64,000 nt of DNA, taken from assembly GCA_028871175.1 (NCBI GenBank), contig JAGWNU010000001.1, positions 23,977 to 87,976 of the forward strand, given 5' to 3'. Both the position numbers and the translations under genes were made by a program. The stretch's first letter is position 1. Each line of letters begins with the position of its first letter. The stretch comes from Burkholderiaceae bacterium. GTDB taxonomy: Bacteria; Pseudomonadota; Gammaproteobacteria; Burkholderiales; Burkholderiaceae. Below the pieces are notes generated by a model. The model saw nothing but the letters and a program-made list of their open reading frames with translations. It was not told the DNA's origin and did no database searches. Shown here in pieces: positions 20,344 through 29,579 of this stretch.

Positions 20344-22284
20344 TCACCCCTCGCGGCGAATGCCCGCACGCGCCGGGCAGTCGATCGGCGCGCCGGGTTC
20401 ACCACCGTCGACTTCGTTGGCGGTCTCGGCGTCAGCGGGGGCGTTTTCCCCGGCATCACGTTCCCCGCCCTCACCCCACGGCATGCCAGATTCGCGCAGG
20501 CGCTTGCGCTGCACGCGGTCGCGTTGGAACATCTCGGCCAGTTCGTCGCGGCCTTGCTGGGCGAGTGAGACCAGTTTCTTTTGATCGCGGTAGACCGGAT
20601 AGACCTGGTCCATCGAATTGAACGTGTGGCGGCGGAACGTCTGCGCGATGCGATGCGCTTCGTATGGCTCCTTGCCCAACCCCTCCAGCACGCGGCGGCC
20701 GAGCATGAGCGAGCCTTCGAACATCTCGCGCTCGATCACCTCCACGCCGCGGTCGCGCAACTGGTAGACGTGCGACACGTTGCGCGCCCGCACATACAGC
20801 TTCAGGTGCGGAAAACGCTCGCGTACGCGGTCGACCACCTCCAGGCTCGTCTCCATGTCGTCGATGGCGACCACCATCATGCGAGCCTTGTCGGCGCCGG
20901 CGGTTTCGAGCAGATCCATGCGCGCGGCGTCGCCATAAAAGACCTTGAAGCCGAAGCGGCGCAGCATGTCGATCTGATCGGGATCGTGGTCAAGCACGGT
21001 GGCACTGTAGCCCTGGCTGTAGAGCAGGCGCCCGACAATCTGCCCGAAGCGGCCAAATCCGGCGATGATGACCTGGTTGTCCTGCGGCTCGATGGCGTCG
21101 GGCGCGCGCTTCGCGCCGTCGATCAGGCGCGGCACGATCACCTTGTCGTGCAGGAGCAGCAAGAGCGGCGTGGCCGCCATCGACAGCGCCACCACGAGGT
21201 TCAGCGTTGCCGCCATCTCGGCGCCGAGCACGTCGCCGGCCACGCCGGGGCCGAACACCACGAAGGCAAATTCACCGCCCTGCGAAAGCAGGAACGCAAA
21301 CAGCCACGCCTGCCGGCGCGCGATGCCGAAGCGCGTCGCCAGCACGCGCAATGCGCCGATCTTCACACCCAGAAATACCGCAACGAGGCCGATGACCGCC
21401 AGCGGCTGGCGCATCAGCACGCCAAAGTCGATCGACATGCCGACGGCCAGGAAGAACAACCCCAACAGCAGTCCCTTGAACGGCTCGATATCGGTCTCGA
21501 GCGCATGGCGGTATTCGGAATCGGCCAGCAGCACCCCGGCAATGAAGGCACCCAGCGCCATCGACAGGCCGACGCTCTGCATGAGCAGCGCAATGCCCAC
21601 CACCAGCAGCAGCGAGAACGAGGTGAACATCTCGCGCATGTTGGTACGCGCAATCGCGCGCAGCACCGGCCGCAGCAGCGTGCGCCCGCCAAAGATGACA
21701 GCGGCGACCACCCCTACCGCCTTGGCCGCCGCCAGCCAGTGGTGGCCGCCGGCGCTGTCGCCGGTATCGGGCGCCAGCAGCGGGAGCAACGCGATCATCG
21801 GGATGGCAGCAATGTCCTGGAACAGCAGGATACCGAAGCTGGCCGTGCCGGCCGGGGTGCGCATGAGATTGCGCTCGGTGAGCGTGGCCAGCGCAATCGC
21901 CGTGGACGACAGCGCCAGCCCCATCCCCGCCACGACGGCCGCGCGCCACGGGTGGCCTACCGCCATCACCGCCAGCCCCACGGCCAGGGCGCATACCGCC
22001 AGCTGCAGCCCGCCGTAGCCGAAGATGCTGCGGCGGAGCGACCACAGCCGCGCCGGCTCCAGTTCGAGCCCGATCACGAACATCATCAGCACGACGCCGA
22101 ATTCAGAGAAATCCAGGATCGACTGCACATTGGTGATCAGCCGCAGCCCCCAGGGGCCGACAATCACCCCGGCCAGCAGGTAGCCGAGCACCGAGCCCAA
22201 CCCTAACCGGCGCGCCAGCGGCACTGCCGCCACCGCCGCAGCCAGGTAGATGACAAAGTTGACGAGCAGGTCGTGCGATTGCAT
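20344..22284 (-). CDS. Kef-type CPA2 monovalent cation:proton antiporter with RCK domain
   Basis: 646 residues from the ATG at 22284 (an in-frame TTG lies 6 bp upstream). About twelve hydrophobic helices cover 1-385 (Na_H_Exchanger fold), including the conserved GVVLMMFVIGLELEP. A cytoplasmic TrkA-N/RCK domain (about 400-520) has the NAD-binding GFGRFG motif and the acidic strand end VLDHD. A charged tail follows. This matches KefB/KefC-type glutathione-gated K+ efflux systems that protect against electrophiles. The gene for a KefG-like flavoprotein is immediately upstream (21-bp gap), as in the kefG-kefB arrangement of enterics. A general cation/H+ antiporter is the alternative. Confidence 0.92.
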   Translation of the reverse strand: MQSHDLLVNFVIYLAAAVAAVPLARRLGLGSVLGYLLAGVIVGPWGLRLITNVQSILDFSEFGVVLMMFVIGLELEPARLWSLRRSIFGYGGLQLAVCALAVGLAVMAVGHPWRAAVVAGMGLALSSTAIALATLTERNLMRTPAGTASFGILLFQDIAAIPMIALLPLLAPDTGDSAGGHHWLAAAKAVGVVAAVIFGGRTLLRPVLRAIARTNMREMFTSFSLLLVVGIALLMQSVGLSMALGAFIAGVLLADSEYRHALETDIEPFKGLLLGLFFLAVGMSIDFGVLMRQPLAVIGLVAVFLGVKIGALRVLATRFGIARRQAWLFAFLLSQGGEFAFVVFGPGVAGDVLGAEMAATLNLVVALSMAATPLLLLLHDKVIVPRLIDGAKRAPDAIEPQDNQVIIAGFGRFGQIVGRLLYSQGYSATVLDHDPDQIDMLRRFGFKVFYGDAARMDLLETAGADKARMMVVAIDDMETSLEVVDRVRERFPHLKLYVRARNVSHVYQLRDRGVEVIEREMFEGSLMLGRRVLEGLGKEPYEAHRIAQTFRRHTFNSMDQVYPVYRDQKKLVSLAQQGRDELAEMFQRDRVQRKRLRESGMPWGEGGERDAGENAPADAETANEVDGGEPGAPIDCPARAGIRREG

Positions 22285-22305
22285 GGGCAAAAGACTCGGA
22301 ATGTG

Positions 22306-22863
22306 TCAGGCGGGTCGACCCTGAACAGCGGGCAGCCACGGCCGCAGCGCGGCACGGACCGCGTCGATATGGGCTTTGATGACTTCGGGCGTCGCGTCGT
22401 CGGCGTCGTGCAGCACGTGCGGCGGCTGCCACTGCATCCCGCACAGCACGGCGGTCTGCTGAAGCGGGAGCAGGAACGTGTCGAACGTGTGGCCATGGAT
22501 GCCTGCTTCACTGTAGGCCTGCGCACGGCCGCCCGTGGTCGCCAGCACCATGAGGTGCTTGCCGCGCAGCGCCGTGCCGCCGGGACCATAAGCCCAGCCC
22601 ATCTCCAGCACCACGTCCAGCCACTCCTTGAGCAGCGACGGTGTCATGTACCACTGCACCGGAAACTGGAAAACGATCAGCTCCGCCGCTTCCACCGCCG
22701 CCTGTTCAGTGCGCGCGTCGATGTCGAAATCCGGGTACCGCCGGTAAAGATCATGGATCGCGACGCCCGGCAGACTGGCCAACGCATCGGCCAGCGGCTT
22801 GTTGACGCGCGAACGGCGTGGCGCAGGATGCGCATAGATCACAAGAATTCGCGGTGGGGTCAT
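22306..22863 (-). CDS. KefF/KefG-like NAD(P)H-dependent flavin oxidoreductase
   Basis: 185 residues. A flavodoxin_2 fold: the first strand ILVIYAHPAPRRSRVNK binds FMN phosphate, then FQFPVQWYMTPSLLKEWLD, and a glycine-rich MVLATTGGRAQAYSEAG loop. This matches the quinone-reductase-like ancillary subunits KefF/KefG that bind and activate Kef antiporters. Its position 21 bp upstream of the antiporter gene, on the same strand, supports that role and a two-gene operon. A free-standing quinone reductase is possible but less likely given the neighbour. Confidence 0.9.
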   Translation of the reverse strand: MTPPRILVIYAHPAPRRSRVNKPLADALASLPGVAIHDLYRRYPDFDIDARTEQAAVEAAELIVFQFPVQWYMTPSLLKEWLDVVLEMGWAYGPGGTALRGKHLMVLATTGGRAQAYSEAGIHGHTFDTFLLPLQQTAVLCGMQWQPPHVLHDADDATPEVIKAHIDAVRAALRPWLPAVQGRPA

Positions 22864-23267
22864 GGTAAATCGGGAGGCGGGACGGCTTGAACGCGCATCT
22901 TCGCACGGCTAATGTGCAGCGGCATGGTAGATGCCGCGCGAAGGACCGTCGGGTGGCGTACGCGCCATCCGGACCGCGCAAGCGGTTGAAACGTCTCTTT
23001 TTTGCGCGTTGCAATAACCGTCGTTGTTGACGCACCACAAACCCTGACAGCCCTTACCACTGCGATAAATCAATGACTTATCGAGAAAACCTGGCAGCAG
23101 ACTGACGCCAGCCTTACGGGAAATCCCTGATTGCACTACAATGGCATTGTGCATTGCACAACATGCGACATGTACCCGGTCGCGTGCTCCGCAGACGCCA
23201 TCCGCGCCTGCGTCCGAACACTACCGCGCCCACGAGGGAGGGCGCGATCATCACAGGAAACGTTGTC
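22864..23267. other. Intergenic region with GNAT promoter and dyad
   Basis: No supported gene. A promoter TTACGG (23114-23119), 17 bp, TACAAT (23137-23142) precedes the GNAT gene. The perfect dyad ACAATG-G-CATTGT (23138-23150) overlaps the -10 and the expected transcription start, as a repressor site would. The frame is open from an ATG at 23154, but no ribosome-binding site precedes that ATG. Confidence 0.4.
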
Positions 23268-23963
23268 GTGAACCCGCTCGAACTGAGCAAGGCCATCGGC
23301 GTCGTCACCCAGGGCGACATCGACAAGACTGAAGCGGCACATGGGGCACCGCGCTCCACCGTGCTGGTGCGCGAGCTTGCCGCGCACCATCGGTCGCGCC
23401 TGCTCAAGCATCTGCTTGCCCTGGGTCAGGAAGACCGCCTGCTGCGTTTCGGCCAGGTAGTGGGCGATCACGTGATCGAGGCTTACGTCGACAGCATCGA
23501 CTTCGACCACGACAAGGTCTTTGGTGTCTACGACGACCGCCTGGAACTGGTCGGTGTGGGCCACCTCGCCTACCTGCGCGATAACCCGCAGGGCCGCGTG
23601 GCGGAGTTTGGCGTGTCAGTGTCGGAATCGGCACGCGGCAAGGGCGTCGGCAGTGCGCTGTTCCAACGCGCTGCCATCCATGGACGCAACACCAAGGTGC
23701 GCACGCTTTACATGCATTGCCTGTCGCGCAACGCGGCCATGATGCATATCGCCAAGAAGGCTGGCATGCGGGTGCAATACGCCTATGGTGAAGCGGATGC
23801 CTACCTGGAGCTGCCGCCCGCCGATACGATGAGTCTGCTGACGGAAGCCATTGACGAACAAGTGGCCGATCTCGACTACATGCTCAAGCGCAACCTGCGC
23901 AATGCACGCCGTTTCGGCCAGCGCTTCTGGCGCTCGCTGGTGCCGCTCAAGCGCACGGTCTGA
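23268..23963 (+). CDS. GNAT-family N-acetyltransferase
   Basis: 231 residues from the GTG at 23268, chosen because AGGAAA lies 6 nt upstream and because the alternative ATG (23154) has no site, sits about 5 nt after the expected transcript start, and would add 38 low-complexity Arg/Pro residues. The acetyl-CoA-binding region is VSVSESARGKGVGSALF (the RGKGVG pyrophosphate loop) followed by LYMHCLSRNAAMMHIAKKAGM, the normal motif A/B order. The substrate is not evident. An N-terminal segment of about 80 residues precedes the fold. A strong terminator follows. Confidence 0.85.
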   Translation: MNPLELSKAIGVVTQGDIDKTEAAHGAPRSTVLVRELAAHHRSRLLKHLLALGQEDRLLRFGQVVGDHVIEAYVDSIDFDHDKVFGVYDDRLELVGVGHLAYLRDNPQGRVAEFGVSVSESARGKGVGSALFQRAAIHGRNTKVRTLYMHCLSRNAAMMHIAKKAGMRVQYAYGEADAYLELPPADTMSLLTEAIDEQVADLDYMLKRNLRNARRFGQRFWRSLVPLKRTV

Positions 23964-23980
23964 CCGCACCCCACAGATGA

Positions 23981-24007
23981 AACGCCCGGCCTTGACCGGG
24001 CGTTTTT
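23981..24007 (+). terminator. Rho-independent terminator after the GNAT gene
   Basis: The stem AACGCCCGG / CCGGGCGTT with a 6-nt loop is followed by a T run. Confidence 0.9.
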
Positions 24008-24160
24008 CTTTGGCACCGCGCATTTCCATTTCGCGCAATTTAATGCAAGCCATTTCATTGCACGAAGATCAGCTAAAAATATTCTATTTATCCGTCATGC
24101 CATTTTTTGATTTTCTCGCGACCCGCCAATCCTTATTTTCAAGAATTTGATTTAAACCAC

Positions 24161-24187
24161 TCAAGCTCCCGCCAGACCGTTCGTTAG
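24161..24187 (+). promoter_or_regulatory. Possible sigma-28 (FliA) promoter of the chemoreceptor
   Basis: TCAAGCTC, an 11-bp spacer, then TTCGTTAG, 27 nt before the first ATG. Spacing matches flagellar sigma-28 promoters, but the -10 matches GCCGTTAA at only five of eight positions. A similar element precedes the other chemoreceptor gene. Confidence 0.35.
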
Positions 24188-24213
24188 AGCAGTCGTTATC
24201 GATTAAGACGGGG

Positions 24214-25848
24214 ATGATCATGCGGTTTTCGCAAATGAAAGTGGCTACCCAACTGGCGTGGGGATTTGGCCTGACGATGGGCCTGCTTGCGCTTCTGATG
24301 GTGTTCAGCCTGCAGCGCATGTCCGATTTTCGGAAGCTCATGGAGGAAACCACGGAAATCAACGCGGTCGAAGCCGAGCTGGCCGCCAAAATGTATAGCA
24401 GCGTGACCGAGCGCGCCCTCGCCTATCGGAACATCATGCTGCTTACCGAAAATGATGAAATCCGGATCGAGCTGCAGCGTATCGAAACCCAGGAGCGCTT
24501 ATACAGCGAAGCGGCAGACAAGCTCGGCCGGATGTTCGATACGTTGCCCGGCACCACGGCGGATGAGAAAACCCTGTTCGCCCAGGCCCGGCACCAGGCC
24601 GAACTGGCGACGCCGTTCGTGTCGCGCGTCAAGGCGCTGATTGCGGGCGGCCGTAAGGACGACGCCTATCGGGTACTTCGCTTCGAATTCCGTCCGGTGC
24701 AGCGCGCCTGGTGGGATCAACTCGCCAAACTGCAGGCCTTCGAAGAGAAGCTCAACGACGAAAACACCGCCCGCGCCAAGGCCAGCTATATCGACTCCCG
24801 CAACTGGCTGCTGGCGCTCAGCGGCGTCGCGCTGCTGGTCAGCCTGACGGCCAGCCTGCTGATTACACGGGGCCTGATCCGCAAACTCGGCGGAGAGCCG
24901 GGCACGGTAGCCGACATCGCGGGCCAGATCGCGGGCGGCAACCTGGCCGTGGCCATTCACACCCGCAACGACAACGACGCCAGCCTGATGCACGCAATGA
25001 AACGCATGCGCGACAGCCTCGCCGCCATTGCCGAGCAGGTCCATACCAGCACCGACACGCTGGCCACCGCGTCGGAGCAGATTGCCACCGGCAATTTCGA
25101 TCTTTCCACCCGCACGCAGGAGCAGGCGTCTGCCCTCGAGGAGTGCGCGGCGTCGATGGAAGAACTCAACGCCACCGTCAAGCAGAACGCCGACCACGCA
25201 CGCCAGGCGAATCAGCTCGCTACCGTGGCGGCAGACGTTGCGGCGCAAGGCGGCACGGTCGTGGCCCGCGTGGTCGACACCATGGGCGCGATCAGCGCGT
25301 CGGCGCGCAAGGTGAGCGAGATCATCGGCGTCATCGACAGCATTGCGTTCCAGACCAACATCCTCGCGCTCAATGCGGCAGTCGAGGCGGCACGCGCCGG
25401 CGAGCAGGGCCGTGGCTTTGCCGTGGTCGCCAGCGAGGTGCGGGGGCTGGCGCAGCGCTCGGCAGCCGCCGCCAAGGAGATCAAGCTGCTCATCAACGAC
25501 TCCGCCAACCATGTAGACGCCGGAAACGCACTCGTCGTGCAGGCGGGCGCGACCATGCAGGATGTCGTCACCAGCATCCACCGCGTGACAAGCATCGTGA
25601 CGGAAATCATGGGCGCGACAGACGAGCAGGCCAGCGGCATCGATCAGATCCACCGGGCCATCTCGCAGATGGACGAGGTCACACAGCAGAACGCGGCGCT
25701 CGTTGAAGAAGCGGCGGCGGCAGCCGAGTCGATGCGCGAACAGTCCAGCCGGCTGGTGAGCGTGGTCAGCGTTTTCAAGCTGACCGACGCCACCGCGACC
25801 GCAGTCCCGCGCTTCGGCAATCGCCAGCCCGCCCTGTTGCCGGCCTGA
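24214..25848 (+). CDS. Methyl-accepting chemotaxis protein (4HB-type sensor)
   Basis: 544 residues; a second in-frame ATG 6 bp downstream is equally possible. Transmembrane helices lie at about 12-32 and 196-220, enclosing an all-helical periplasmic four-helix-bundle sensor. HAMP follows (about 218-270), then the long signalling coiled coil with the invariant hairpin tip [20 protein letters not shown] and [19 protein letters not shown] near 375-410. It relays attractant or repellent binding to CheA/CheW. No Glu/Gln-rich C-terminal pentapeptide is seen. Upstream DNA is unusually AT-rich for this window. The ligand is unknown; other chemotaxis genes are not in the window. Confidence 0.95.
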   Translation: MIMRFSQMKVATQLAWGFGLTMGLLALLMVFSLQRMSDFRKLMEETTEINAVEAELAAKMYSSVTERALAYRNIMLLTENDEIRIELQRIETQERLYSEAADKLGRMFDTLPGTTADEKTLFAQARHQAELATPFVSRVKALIAGGRKDDAYRVLRFEFRPVQRAWWDQLAKLQAFEEKLNDENTARAKASYIDSRNWLLALSGVALLVSLTASLLITRGLIRKLGGEPGTVADIAGQIAGGNLAVAIHTRNDNDASLMHAMKRMRDSLAAIAEQVHTSTDTLATASEQIATGNFDLSTRTQEQASALEECAASMEELNATVKQNADHARQANQLATVAADVAAQGGTVVARVVDTMGAISASARKVSEIIGVIDSIAFQTNILALNAAVEAARAGEQGRGFAVVASEVRGLAQRSAAAAKEIKLLINDSANHVDAGNALVVQAGATMQDVVTSIHRVTSIVTEIMGATDEQASGIDQIHRAISQMDEVTQQNAALVEEAAAAAESMREQSSRLVSVVSVFKLTDATATAVPRFGNRQPALLPA

Positions 25849-26136
25849 TGCGGAGGCTGCCGCGATCATGGATGAGCCTGCCGCTCGGCGGCATGGCCCG
25901 CGACAACGATGCGCGGCGCATCGCGGCGGATAGTCGCGTACAGGCCGACATGCTTGATGCCGCGCGCGAGGGGTCTGAAGCCCGCCGCCAACAAGGCGCC
26001 GACGCATTGGCACCCCCAGACAGCAACGCGCACGCGGACCCGGCACCCGGCACCCGGGCGCAAAGCATGCGTCAACCCGCAAGAAGATCGGCCGGCCCAG
26101 CCGTGAGGCAGTGGCCGATGCCTGCCCGACGTTGCC
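25849..26136. other. Intergenic stretch, no supported gene
   Basis: A plus-strand frame of 107 codons begins with an ATG overlapping the chemoreceptor stop, and a minus-strand frame covers the same bases. Both are Arg/Ala/Pro-rich with no recognisable motif and no ribosome-binding site of their own, so neither is called. Confidence 0.3.
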
Positions 26137-26625
26137 TCAGACCACCACCGGCAGCGCTGTCGTGTCCTTGATCCGCTCCAGCGCAAAGCTGCTCTTCACA
26201 TCGATGACCGCCGGGTGCGCGAGCAGCTGGTCGCGGATGAAGCGCGCAAAGTGCTCCATGTCTTCCACGAACACCTTGAGCAGGTAATCCATCTCGCCGG
26301 TCATGGCGTAGCACGTGACCACCTCGGGCCACGTCGCCACAGCCGCGCGAAAATTGTCGGACGGGCCTTTCCCTTTGGGCGCACCGCCCTGCTTTTCCAA
26401 CCGCACGTTGATATAGGCCGACAGCCCCAGCCCGATCTTGGTCGGGTCGAGCAGCGCGGCGTACTGGCGGATGACGCCGGACTCCTCCAGGCGGCGGATG
26501 CGTCGCAAACACGGGCTGGGCGACAGATTTACCCGCTCGGCGACTTCCAGGTTGGTGAGGCGGCCGTTGTTCTGCAGGACCTCCAGGATCTTGCGGTCGA
26601 TCTTGTCGAGTTCCACCTTATTCAT
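26137..26625 (-). CDS. Lrp/AsnC-family transcriptional regulator
   Basis: 162 residues from the ATG at 26625, with GGAG 8 nt upstream. An N-terminal winged HTH (about 4-60: [20 protein letters not shown] and [18 protein letters not shown]) is followed by an alpha/beta RAM ligand-binding domain (about 70-155) that normally senses amino acids and builds octamers. It is divergent from hppD, and the 156-bp gap contains several GCAA/TTGC dyads, so it probably controls both itself and aromatic amino-acid catabolism (inference). Members next to hppD are known to respond to aromatic amino acids or their keto acids in some bacteria. Confidence 0.93.
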   Translation of the reverse strand: MNKVELDKIDRKILEVLQNNGRLTNLEVAERVNLSPSPCLRRIRRLEESGVIRQYAALLDPTKIGLGLSAYINVRLEKQGGAPKGKGPSDNFRAAVATWPEVVTCYAMTGEMDYLLKVFVEDMEHFARFIRDQLLAHPAVIDVKSSFALERIKDTTALPVVV

Positions 26626-26651
26626 TTTGTTGCTCCGCACCAATTAATTCG

Positions 26652-26704
26652 GCAATTTTCTTGCGCAAATTTAGCAAGGTGGGCACAACTTCGCAATTTT
26701 TGCG
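26652..26704. promoter_or_regulatory. Array of GCAA/TTGC dyads between lrp and hppD
   Basis: Three overlapping or adjacent palindromes: GCAA-TTTTC-TTGC (26652-26664), TTGCGCAA (26661-26668), and CGCAA-TTT-TTGCG (26692-26704). Outer sites are about 40 bp apart with AT-rich centres, which fits Lrp-type binding on one DNA face. They sit between the divergent starts at 26625 and 26782. Confidence 0.6.
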
Positions 26705-26781
26705 TGGATCGACACTTCTACACTGCGAGGATCATCAAAGACCTGAGCGCTCCAACAGCGCGCCCCCACAGGAGACTTACC

Positions 26782-27888
26782 ATGCAATTCACGCCTTGGG
26801 AAAACCCGATGGGCACCGCCGGCTTCGAATTCATTGAATATGCCGCGCCGGACCCCGTTGCCATGGGCAAGCTGTTCGAGAACATGGGCTTTACCGCCAT
26901 CGCGAAGCACCGCCACAAGAACGTGACGCTGTATCGCCAGGGCGAGATCAACTTCATCATCAACGCCGAGCCGGATTCGTTCGCGCAGCGCTTTGCGCGC
27001 CTGCACGGCCCGTCGATCTGCGCGATCGCGTTTCGCGTGCAGGACGCCGCGTTCGCCTACAAGCGCGCGCTGGAACTGGGCGCCTGGGGCTTCGACACCC
27101 ACAGCGGCCCGATGGAGCTGAACATTCCGGCCATCAAGGGCATCGGCGATTCGCTGATCTACCTGGTGGACCGCTGGACCGGCAAGAACGGCGCCAAGCC
27201 CGGCGACATCGGCAACATCAGCATCTACGACGTCGATTTCGTGCCCATCGCGGGCGCCAACCCGAACCCCACCGGGCACGGCCTGACCTACATCGATCAC
27301 CTGACGCACAACGTCTACCGTGGCCGCATGAAGGAATGGGCCGAGTTTTACGAACGCTTCTTCAACTTCCGTGAAGTGCGCTACTTCGACATCGAAGGCC
27401 AGGTCACGGGCGTGAAGAGCAAGGCGATGACGAGCCCGTGCGGCAACATCCGCATCCCCATCAATGAGGAAGGGACGGAAAAAGCCGGCCAGATCCAGGA
27501 GTACCTGGACATGTACCACGGCGAGGGCATCCAGCACATCGCACTGGGTTCGACCGACCTGTTCAAGACGGTGGACGCACTGCGCGGACAGGGCATCAAG
27601 CTGCTGGACACCATCGACACGTATTACGAACTGGTCGACAAGCGTATCCCCGGCCATGGCGAAAACGTGGCGGAACTGAAGACGCGCAAGATCCTGATCG
27701 ATGGCGCGCCGGGCGACCTGCTGCTGCAGATCTTCTCCGAGAACCAGCTCGGCCCGATCTTCTTCGAGTTCATCCAGCGCAAGGGCAACCAAGGTTTTGG
27801 CGAGGGCAACTTCAAGGCGCTGTTCGAGTCGATCGAACTCGACCAGATGCGCCGCGGCGTGCTCAAGGCCGACAAGCAGCCCGCCTGA
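26782..27888 (+). CDS. hppD: 4-hydroxyphenylpyruvate dioxygenase
   Basis: 368 residues from the ATG at 26782, with AGGAG 7 nt upstream. Two vicinal-oxygen-chelate domains; the catalytic C-terminal one holds the Fe(II) ligands His173 ([14 protein letters not shown]), His252 (GIQHIALGS) and Glu329 ([18 protein letters not shown]). The enzyme converts 4-hydroxyphenylpyruvate plus O2 to homogentisate and CO2, the committed step of tyrosine catabolism in the cytoplasm. Length is normal. Homogentisate dioxygenase and fumarylacetoacetase genes are not in the window. Regulation by the divergent Lrp-family protein is likely. Confidence 0.97.
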   Translation: MQFTPWENPMGTAGFEFIEYAAPDPVAMGKLFENMGFTAIAKHRHKNVTLYRQGEINFIINAEPDSFAQRFARLHGPSICAIAFRVQDAAFAYKRALELGAWGFDTHSGPMELNIPAIKGIGDSLIYLVDRWTGKNGAKPGDIGNISIYDVDFVPIAGANPNPTGHGLTYIDHLTHNVYRGRMKEWAEFYERFFNFREVRYFDIEGQVTGVKSKAMTSPCGNIRIPINEEGTEKAGQIQEYLDMYHGEGIQHIALGSTDLFKTVDALRGQGIKLLDTIDTYYELVDKRIPGHGENVAELKTRKILIDGAPGDLLLQIFSENQLGPIFFEFIQRKGNQGFGEGNFKALFESIELDQMRRGVLKADKQPA

Positions 27889-27919
27889 ACGCCCTCCACA
27901 TCAGGCATGCTGTACTCAC

Positions 27920-27951
27920 ACCCCGGTGGTTCGCCATCGGGGTATTTTTTT
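27920..27951 (+). terminator. Rho-independent terminator of hppD
   Basis: The stem ACCCCGGTGG / CCATCGGGGT (one G-U pair) with a TTCG tetraloop is followed by A and seven T residues. Confidence 0.92.
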
Positions 27952-27960
27952 GCGCGCATG

Positions 27961-27983
27961 AAAAACGGCGCCCGAAGGCGCCG
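27961..27983 (-). terminator. Rho-independent terminator of the EF-hand gene
   Basis: The stem CGGCGCC / GGCGCCG forms a UUCG loop on the minus strand, followed there by TTTTT. It lies 26 bp beyond the stop. Confidence 0.88.
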
Positions 27984-28009
27984 CGGATGGCATTGCGATG
28001 GCGCGGGGA

Positions 28010-28627
28010 TTATTCGCCCTTCGTGGCCGCCGGGCCGCCCGGCATGCCGGGGGCTGCCGGCGTGTTCTTCTGGGCCTGGCGGGCATCGTGGCGCGCCTTC
28101 ATGTAAGCGCGGATCTCGTCCGGCGTGATCTTGCCGTCGTGGTTGGCGTCGATCTGGTCGAAGTTCTTGGCCAGGCGCGGCATGCCGGCCTGGACTTCAT
28201 CCTTGGTCAGGGCGCCGTCGCCGTTCTTGTCGGCGGCCTTGAACCTCGCGTCGAAGCGCTGTGCCAGCTTCTCGCGCATTTCACCGCGGTGCGCCTTGTG
28301 CCAGGCGGCCAGTTCATCCTTGCTCAATTGGCCGTCATGGTTGGTGTCGATCTGGTCGAAGTTCTTTTCCAGCCAGGCGTGACCCTTGGCCTCATCGCGG
28401 GATACCTGACCGTCGCCGTTTGTGTCGATGGCTTTCAAGCCACCGTGGCGTCCGGGCCCGGCCATACGCGAACCGGCTTGCGACGCCGGTGCAGCCGGTG
28501 CCGCGGCCGGTGCTTGCGCGCTGGCGGTGGGTGCGCTGGCCTCTTGCGCACGAGCGTCCGTTCCCGACATGGCCAGGAACAGGGCCGAGGTGGCGAGGAA
28601 GGCTTGAACAGCACGTTTGTTGGTCAT
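28010..28627 (-). CDS. Exported EF-hand calcium-binding protein
   Basis: 205 residues from the ATG at 28627, with AAGGAG close upstream. The signal peptide (about 1-27, ending DARAQ) is followed by an Ala/Pro-rich stretch, then four EF-hand loops: DTNGDGQVSRDE, DTNHDGQLSKDE, DKNGDGALTKDE and DANHDGKITPDE. Each has Asp at 1, 3 and 5 and Glu at 12, so all four should bind Ca2+. Loops 2 and 4 share the preceding LxKNFDQID, evidence of duplication of an EF-hand pair. A Pro/Gly tail follows. It lies next to gspC; exported Ca2+ binders near type II secretion loci may help secretion or be substrates, but this is not shown here. Confidence 0.92.
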   Translation of the reverse strand: MTNKRAVQAFLATSALFLAMSGTDARAQEASAPTASAQAPAAAPAAPASQAGSRMAGPGRHGGLKAIDTNGDGQVSRDEAKGHAWLEKNFDQIDTNHDGQLSKDELAAWHKAHRGEMREKLAQRFDARFKAADKNGDGALTKDEVQAGMPRLAKNFDQIDANHDGKITPDEIRAYMKARHDARQAQKNTPAAPGMPGGPAATKGE

Positions 28628-28765
28628 GGTCAGCTCCTTTTCACATGGACTGTGTAGCGGATTAGAACCTGACAATGCCAGCGTGTTGCCGTGTTTTACA
28701 CGCTGTTACCGCAATGACATGCGCTGTAATATCGCCCGACCAGTGCTTCGGGAGCCGCGAAAAGC

Positions 28766-29449
28766 CTACTGCTGGGGCGGCGGCTGGCCGATATCGCTCT
28801 TGCGCGCTGCGGCAGCCGCACGATGGCGCGGGCCGGCGATGCCGCCCACAGGGTTGGAAGCCTCTTCGCCCGTATTGATTTGCGGCGGGGCGATCGGCAG
28901 CATGGCCCCCGGCATCGCCGTGTTGGCGGGGTTGTTGGGGACAGCCGGTGCAGGCGGCACCGCCGGTGTCGCCAGCGGCGCGGCTGCACCCGACGGCGGC
29001 AGTGGCAACGACGGCACATGGCGGCTGGCCGGCGACACGCCCGCCACGGCACTGGCCGGCAGTGGAATCTCTTGGCGGACGCCGTTGCGCTCGATCACCA
29101 CCGAGCGCGACTTGATCTCCACCAGCTTCAGATTGGGCGACAGCGACTTACCGGCGCGCACGGCTTGCGGGGGCCCGCCGTCCACAGAAACGATCGCCGC
29201 GCCGCTGCCGTCGGCCAGATCGGCCACCACGCCCGCCACCTGAACATCGCGCGGGCCATTCTGAGGGCCACCCCCAAACAGCGTGACGGCGGCGCCGGTC
29301 TCCAGCGCGTCGGTCTGCGCCACGCGGGCCTCGCGCGGCACAGACAGCGAGCGCAGCGACGACAGCGTCAGCACCCAATGCGTCAACAGCGCGCACAGGG
29401 CAGCAAACAGTACAAGACTGAGCAGGCGGGACGACTGTTGAGCGTTCAT
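28766..29449 (-). CDS. gspC: Type II secretion system inner-membrane protein GspC
   Basis: 227 residues. A single membrane helix at about 8-29 is followed by the periplasmic homology region (about 50-140), with TLFGG and AGVVADLADGSGAAIVSVDG, then SVVIERNGVRQEIPL. A Pro/Ala/Gly-rich tail ends the protein; there is no PDZ domain, so it belongs to the short, PDZ-less type. GspC links the inner-membrane platform to the GspD secretin. It is transcribed divergently from gspG with 175 bp between starts, unlike the usual operon-leading position. Confidence 0.9.
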   Translation of the reverse strand: MNAQQSSRLLSLVLFAALCALLTHWVLTLSSLRSLSVPREARVAQTDALETGAAVTLFGGGPQNGPRDVQVAGVVADLADGSGAAIVSVDGGPPQAVRAGKSLSPNLKLVEIKSRSVVIERNGVRQEIPLPASAVAGVSPASRHVPSLPLPPSGAAAPLATPAVPPAPAVPNNPANTAMPGAMLPIAPPQINTGEEASNPVGGIAGPRHRAAAAARKSDIGQPPPQQ

Positions 29450-29579
29450 GAAACGTGGTGATCCACCGTGAGCATGCGCTGATTCTATCCGGCCTTCATG
29501 CCGGTTCGGTGAACCATTGGAAGACTGCGTCGAAACGCCGGAACCTCACCCCCCCGGTGTGCGGTCTATGTTCATATGT

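Noticed and set aside
20581..22206. Plus-strand open frame of 541 codons opposite the Kef antiporter
   Set aside because: Extremely His/Gln/Arg-rich, no hydrophobic or enzymatic pattern, antisense to a well-supported membrane protein.
25848..26171. Plus-strand frame of 107 codons starting in the chemoreceptor stop
   Set aside because: No ribosome-binding site of its own, no motif, and it overlaps the Lrp gene end.
26215..26781. N-terminal extension of hppD by 189 codons
   Set aside because: Runs antisense through the Lrp gene; AGGAG and normal family length place the start at 26782.
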